From Thermosulfurimonas sp. (lineage in GTDB: Bacteria; Desulfobacterota; Thermodesulfobacteria; Thermodesulfobacteriales; Thermodesulfobacteriaceae): a stretch of DNA of 9,817 nucleotides. The notes below the pieces were generated by a model that was not told where the DNA came from, searched no databases, and saw only the letters and a list, made by a program, of their open reading frames with translations. Positions 5,822 through 9,817 of the stretch are shown in pieces; within the stretch, counting starts at the first letter, position 1, and the number at the start of each line of letters is the position of its first letter. Both the position numbers and the translations under genes were made by a program. Location of the stretch: contig WFPH01000079.1 in the NCBI GenBank assembly GCA_015487645.1, positions 1 through 9,817 on the forward strand, written 5' to 3'.

Positions 5822-7767
5822 GATTGTTTGAGGAGATTTTCCATTTCAGCCGCCAGGCTTTGAGGATCAAGTCCGGCTCGGGCAAAGAGTTCATCCGGTT
5901 TGCCGGAGGTGGCGTAGTGTTCCAGACCTTTGAGGCGAATAAAGGCCGGTTTCCCTGAAAGAGCCAGTTCCCGGGCGCAAAGGGCCCCCAGACCGTTTTC
6001 TACCAGGTGGTCTTCCACTACCAGGATGGGCCCGGTTTCGGCGGCCCGAAGGAGATCCTCCCGGGGGAAAGGTCGCACGGAGGCTATGTTCAGGACGCCT
6101 ACCGAAAACCCCTTCTCTTTGAGAATTTTTCGGGCGGCCAGGCACCGGTGCACCATGGCCCCATAAGTTACAAAGGTTCCGTCTTCTCCCCGGCGGATCC
6201 AGTCGGCCTGCCCCGGTTTGAATTGGTAATCTTTTCCAAAAAAGGGACGCCCATCTTCGTCCGTGATCACGGGCACCTTGGAACGGCCCATGCCTACAAA
6301 GGCATTGCCAGGTCGCCCGGCTATGAAACGTATGATGCGGTCGGTCTGGTTGGGATCGGCTGGGAGATAAATCTCAAAGTCTTTGAGGCTGAGGAGAAGC
6401 CCCAGATAATCTACACACTGGTGCGTAGGGCCATCCTCACCTACGTCGGCTCCGAGATGGGTGCAGACCACCTTGAGAGCCGTGCGGTTGAGGGCATTTA
6501 ACCGCAGCTGGTTGTAGACTTCGTCCACTCCGAAGACCCCGAAGGTGGAAAAGAAGACCAGAAAACCCTCTTTGGAAAGGGCTCCGGCCACCGCCGCCGT
6601 ATGGTGTTCCTGGATCCCGGACTCATGAAAGGCCTGCGGCGAGTGTTTGCGGAAAGCCGACATCTTGACTGAACCCTCGAGGTCGCAGGTGAGACCCAAT
6701 ACTTTTGGGGATTTTCCCGGAAAATTGTTCTTTTCGGCCAGCGAAAGGAGGGCCTTTCCGTAAGCCGAGCGGCAATCGGTCTTGGTCTCCGGATCGTAAA
6801 GCACGGGTTCTCCGGGATCTATCTCTACCGGCTCCGGGTCGTGGGGATGATGCGGGAAAGAGACCGGATAATTCCGGCGTTTTTCCATCCAGCGGTCGAG
6901 TTCCTCGGGATCGAAGCCCAGCTCGGCCAGGGCCTTTTGGCAGAGATCCGGAGAAAGGGGAGCGCCGTGCCATTTGGCGTCGTTTTCCATAAAGGAGACC
7001 CCGTGGCCCATCACAGTATGGGCTAGGATGGCTACCGGACGTTCAGGATGAGGGACCTCTCCCAGAAGGAAACTTCGCAGAGCTCGGTAAAGGGCTGCAA
7101 AATCGTGTCCGTTGACCTCGATAATGTTCCAGCCGGTGGCCTCGATCTCGGCTCGTAGGTCCTGAGGCATGACCTGATAGGTGTCTCCGCCGATTTGAAG
7201 GCGGTTGTAATCGATGAGAACGCAAAGGTTGTTCAGGCCGAACTTGACGGCCCAGCGCCGGGCCTCGATGACCTGCCCCTTCTGCTGCTCTCCATCTCCC
7301 ATGAGGCAAAAGACCCGGGCCGGAAGCCCCTTGAGTTTGAGCGCCCGGGCCATGCCGCAGGCCGCAGACAATCCCTGTCCCAGGTTACCCGTGTTCCACT
7401 CCACACCCGGCACAGCCTGCTCTACATGGCCGGCAAAGGCCGATCCCGCTCGGCGGAATTCCAGGAGAAAGGGCTCCTCCGGGAAGAACCCGTATTCGCA
7501 GAGCACACTGTAAACTCCTGGACTGATATGGCCGTGACTTACCACCACCCGGTCCCTTTCCGGGGCCCGGGGATTTTTGGGATCGACCTTGGCCAGGGCG
7601 TAAACCGAAAGGAGGAGGCCCAGCGAGGAAAGCGATCCTCCAGGATGGCCGGAACCCGCCAGGGTGGTAGCCAGGAGCACCCTTCGAGCACAGCGCCTAA
7701 AGGCCTTATCAAACCAATCCAGTTCCTCGGGGCTAAGTTCGGGACGTTGAGGATCGAGTCTTAACAT
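5818..7767 (-). CDS. tkt: Transketolase, single-chain, with split-type sequence features
   Basis: Transketolase is a thiamine-diphosphate enzyme that moves two-carbon units between sugar phosphates, supplying pentoses and erythrose 4-phosphate. The 649-residue chain has all three domains. The pyrophosphate domain has SGHPGGSLS (39-47), SHGH (77-80), GDGE (157-160) with Asn188 of the GDG-N motif, and HGAPLS (267-272). The pyrimidine domain has GIQEHH (384-389), with Glu387 the likely catalytic glutamate, and GEDGPTHQ (443-450). A C-terminal regulatory domain follows from about 525. HPGGSLS and several other motifs resemble the two-subunit transketolases of archaea and many anaerobes rather than E. 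coli TktA (HPGAPMG). Residues about 275-330 look like the linker between halves. GGAGGAGG precedes the ATG by 6 nt. tatC overlaps its stop by 4 nt. Confidence 0.9.
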   Translation of the reverse strand: MLRLDPQRPELSPEELDWFDKAFRRCARRVLLATTLAGSGHPGGSLSSLGLLLSVYALAKVDPKNPRAPERDRVVVSHGHISPGVYSVLCEYGFFPEEPFLLEFRRAGSAFAGHVEQAVPGVEWNTGNLGQGLSAACGMARALKLKGLPARVFCLMGDGEQQKGQVIEARRWAVKFGLNNLCVLIDYNRLQIGGDTYQVMPQDLRAEIEATGWNIIEVNGHDFAALYRALRSFLLGEVPHPERPVAILAHTVMGHGVSFMENDAKWHGAPLSPDLCQKALAELGFDPEELDRWMEKRRNYPVSFPHHPHDPEPVEIDPGEPVLYDPETKTDCRSAYGKALLSLAEKNNFPGKSPKVLGLTCDLEGSVKMSAFRKHSPQAFHESGIQEHHTAAVAGALSKEGFLVFFSTFGVFGVDEVYNQLRLNALNRTALKVVCTHLGADVGEDGPTHQCVDYLGLLLSLKDFEIYLPADPNQTDRIIRFIAGRPGNAFVGMGRSKVPVITDEDGRPFFGKDYQFKPGQADWIRRGEDGTFVTYGAMVHRCLAARKILKEKGFSVGVLNIASVRPFPREDLLRAAETGPILVVEDHLVENGLGALCARELALSGKPAFIRLKGLEHYATSGKPDELFARAGLDPQSLAAEMENLLKQS

Positions 7768-7797
7768 AGGGAGCCTCCTCCGCAGGGTTACGGGAGA

Positions 7798-7825
7798 CCT
7801 ATACCCTCTCTCGCGAACTTTTCAA
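7798..7825 (-). promoter_or_regulatory. Possible promoter for the tkt-tatCA-murU-amgK genes
   Basis: In the 78-bp gap between ilvN and tkt the minus strand reads TTGAAA (7825-7820), a 16-bp spacer, then TATAGG (7803-7798). These match the -35 at five of six and the -10 at four of six positions. A start near 7790 would give a leader of about 22 nt containing the tkt ribosome site. No terminator is visible after ilvN, so read-through from ilvBN is also possible. Confidence 0.4.
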
Positions 7826-7845
7826 GAGGGGCGGAGGGGGCTTTC

Positions 7846-8343
7846 TTAAGGAGATTTCTTTTCCCGCTTCATCGCGATGACCCCGGTGCGGACGATTTCT
7901 TTGATACCGATGGGTTTAAGTAATTCAATTACCGCCTGGAGTTTGCTCTGGGGCCCGGTGACCTCGATGGTGTAAGTGCGCGGGCTCACATCCACCACCT
8001 TGCAGCGGAAGATGTCACACATCCTGAGGACCTCGGCCCGGGTCTCCTTTTCGGCCCGAACCTTGATAAGGGCCATTTCCCTCTCCACAAACTCTCCTTC
8101 TTCCGTAACGTCCACCACCCGGTAGACATCGATCAGCCGCCGCAGTTGTTTGATTATCTGTTCGATGATGAGGTCATCCCCCCGGGTTACCAGGGTGAGA
8201 TGGGAAAGGGTAGGATCCAGGGTCTCGGCCACGCAGAGACTGTCAATATTGAACCCGCGACCACTGAAAAGCCCGGCAATTCTGGCCAGGGCCCCGGGGG
8301 TGTTTTCCACCAGCACCGAAAGCGTATGTTTCTTTTCCGCCAT
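7846..8343 (-). CDS. ilvN: Acetolactate synthase, regulatory (small) subunit
   Basis: This subunit binds the IlvB-type catalytic chain, raises its activity and makes it sensitive to inhibition by valine or related amino acids. The 165-residue product has an N-terminal ACT domain (about 5-78) with ENTPGALARIAGLFSGRGFN (13-32), the usual effector-binding region. The C-terminal domain contains EVTGPQSKLQAVIELL (127-142) and ends in the conserved RTGVIAMKR (152-160). The length equals the long IlvH type rather than the short E. coli IlvN (about 96). AGGAGG lies 5 nt before the ATG and overlaps the ilvB stop codon; the gap to ilvB is only 9 nt. ilvC, often the next gene, is absent here and is replaced by transketolase. 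Confidence 0.95.
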   Translation of the reverse strand: MAEKKHTLSVLVENTPGALARIAGLFSGRGFNIDSLCVAETLDPTLSHLTLVTRGDDLIIEQIIKQLRRLIDVYRVVDVTEEGEFVEREMALIKVRAEKETRAEVLRMCDIFRCKVVDVSPRTYTIEVTGPQSKLQAVIELLKPIGIKEIVRTGVIAMKREKKSP

Positions 8344-8352
8344 TTTCGCCTC

Positions 8353-9817
8353 CTAAACCAGGATCATTTCCGTGGTGGCCCTTCCGGCCGGAACCATGGG
8401 GAAGACCCCTTCTTCGGGAGCAATGTGGATGTCCACCAGCGTGAGCCGGTCGCTTTCCAGGGCCTGTTTCAGAATCGGTTCCACCTCTTCGGGCCTGGTG
8501 GCCCGGAGCCCGAGGGCTCCATAGGCCTCGGCTAGTTTCACGAAATCCGGAAGGACCTGAAATTTGACCGCCGAATAACGTCTCTCATAGAAGAGTTCCT
8601 GCCACTGGCGCACCATTCCCAGATAGCCGTTGTTCAGGATGATGACTTTGATGGGGAGCCCCTGCTCCATGGCCGTGGCCATTTCCTGGATGTTCATCTG
8701 GATGGACCCGTCGCCGGCCACGTCGATCACGATCTTGTCCGGATTGCCCATCTGGGCCCCGATGGCCGCCGGGAACCCAAAACCCATGGTGCCGAGTCCC
8801 CCGGAGGTGATAAGGGTGCGGGGTTTGTCGAACTTGTAGTACTGAGCCGTCCACATCTGGTTCTGCCCCACCTCGGTGGTCACGATGGCCTCTCCCCGGG
8901 TGAGCTCATAGAGCTTCTCGATCACGAACTGGGGCTTGATGTAGTCCCCCTCCTGCTTGTAGGTGAGGGGGTAGCGCTTTTTCCAAATCTCGATCTGTTC
9001 CCACCAGTCCTTGAACTGCTCCCGCCAGATCTTCTCCGGGCGGCCCACCTCCTTCACGATCTGAAGGAGCTTCTCAAGGGCCCGCTTGCAGTCCCCCACG
9101 ATGGGCACATCCACCCGGACGTTTTTCTGGATGGAGGTGGGGTCGATGTCGATGTGGATGATCTTGGCCATGGGGGCGAAGGCGTCCACCTTTCCGGTCA
9201 CCCGGTCGTCGAAACGAGCCCCCACCGCCAGGATGAGATCACTGTTGGCCACCGCCATATTGGCGTAGTAGGTTCCGTGCATGCCAAGCATGCCCAGGGA
9301 CTGGGGATGAGTCCCCGGAAAGCCCCCGAGCCCCATGAGGGTCATGGTGACCGGCAGGTTGAGTCGTTCGGCCAGCTCCCGCAACTCTTCATGAGCTCCG
9401 GAAGCGATAGCTCCCCCACCCACAAGCACCACCGGCCGGGTACAGCTCTCCAGCAACCGATAGGCCTTTTCCACCTGTCTGGGATGGGGATCATAGACCG
9501 GGTTGTAGCTCCGCAGACGGATTTCCTCCGGCCAGTAGAATTCCGCTTTGCCCTGCTGAACATCCTTGGGCAGATCCACCAGCACCGGGCCGGGCCGTCC
9601 GGTGCGAGCAATGTGAAAAGCGGCCTTGAGGATCCGGGGGAGATCTTCGGTTTTTTTCACCAGGAAGTTGTGTTTGGTGCATGGCCGGGTGATACCGGTG
9701 ATGTCCACCTCCTGGAAGGCGTCGTTACCGATAAGCTTGGTGGGTACCTGTCCGGTGAGGATCACCATGGGGATGGAATCCATGTAAGCGGTAGCGATCC
9801 CGGTCACGGTGTTGGTG
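8353..9817 (-). CDS. ilvB: Acetolactate synthase, catalytic (large) subunit, N-terminus outside the window
   Basis: This thiamine-diphosphate and FAD enzyme condenses two pyruvates to acetolactate, or pyruvate with 2-oxobutyrate, at the first common step of valine, leucine and isoleucine synthesis. The frame is open to the right edge and continues into TNTVTGIATAYMDS, a conserved internal motif, so roughly the first 90 residues are missing and the GTG at 9807 is not the true start. Counting from that GTG, further family motifs are GQVPTKLIGNDAFQE (19-33), the central FAD-binding region with GMHGTYYAN (175-183) and GARFDDRVTG (196-205), and the cofactor motif GDGSIQMN (365-372) with the paired Asn392-Asn393. 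Its TAG stop lies 9 nt from ilvN. Acetohydroxyacid synthase identity is secure because of the adjacent regulatory subunit. Confidence 0.96.
   Translation of the reverse strand, partial: TNTVTGIATAYMDSIPMVILTGQVPTKLIGNDAFQEVDITGITRPCTKHNFLVKKTEDLPRILKAAFHIARTGRPGPVLVDLPKDVQQGKAEFYWPEEIRLRSYNPVYDPHPRQVEKAYRLLESCTRPVVLVGGGAIASGAHEELRELAERLNLPVTMTLMGLGGFPGTHPQSLGMLGMHGTYYANMAVANSDLILAVGARFDDRVTGKVDAFAPMAKIIHIDIDPTSIQKNVRVDVPIVGDCKRALEKLLQIVKEVGRPEKIWREQFKDWWEQIEIWKKRYPLTYKQEGDYIKPQFVIEKLYELTRGEAIVTTEVGQNQMWTAQYYKFDKPRTLITSGGLGTMGFGFPAAIGAQMGNPDKIVIDVAGDGSIQMNIQEMATAMEQGLPIKVIILNNGYLGMVRQWQELFYERRYSAVKFQVLPDFVKLAEAYGALGLRATRPEEVEPILKQALESDRLTLVDIHIAPEEGVFPMVPAGRATTEMILV

Noticed and set aside
6007..7764. 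Several plus-strand open frames opposite transketolase
   Set aside because: They lie opposite a full-length transketolase with intact motifs and show no recognisable protein features.

Overview
The window reads as part of the chromosome of a thermophilic, anaerobic sulfur-metabolising bacterium, most likely from the Thermodesulfobacteria (Thermosulfurimonas/Thermodesulfatator type). This rests on a reductive-type dsrA-dsrB-dsrD unit, moderately GC-rich DNA with strong AGGAGG ribosome sites, and charged, compact proteins. The genus is an inference; no 16S rRNA or other decisive marker is present. Nearly all the DNA is coding, and the genes form two converging blocks.

Plus-strand block (1-3235). 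The C-terminal end of an unidentified gene is followed by a promoter region of about 180 bp, then dsrA, dsrB and dsrD. DsrA and DsrB form the siroheme sulfite reductase, and DsrD is its small winged-helix activator. A sigma70-like promoter precedes dsrA, with an 18-bp palindrome lying across its -10 element. A perfect 11-bp hairpin separates dsrB from dsrD, and a rho-independent terminator closes the unit. No dsrC, dsrMKJOP or siroheme genes are in view.

Minus-strand block (9817-3237), read right to left. It runs ilvB (N-terminus outside the window), ilvN, a 78-bp gap with a possible promoter, transketolase, tatC, tatA, a MurU-like sugar-1-phosphate nucleotidyltransferase and an AmgK-like sugar kinase. 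From transketolase to the kinase the genes overlap by 1-4 nt or sit 13 nt apart, so they are probably one translationally coupled transcript. Its functions are mixed: branched-chain amino acid synthesis, pentose-phosphate carbon shuffling, Tat export and probable peptidoglycan sugar recycling.

I found no mobile elements, CRISPR arrays, RNA genes or defence systems. No wholly new system is apparent. The points most worth a second look are the dsr promoter palindrome, the dsrB-dsrD hairpin, the N-terminal extension of DsrB, the split-type sequence features of the single-chain transketolase, and the tkt-tatCA-murU-amgK gene order.
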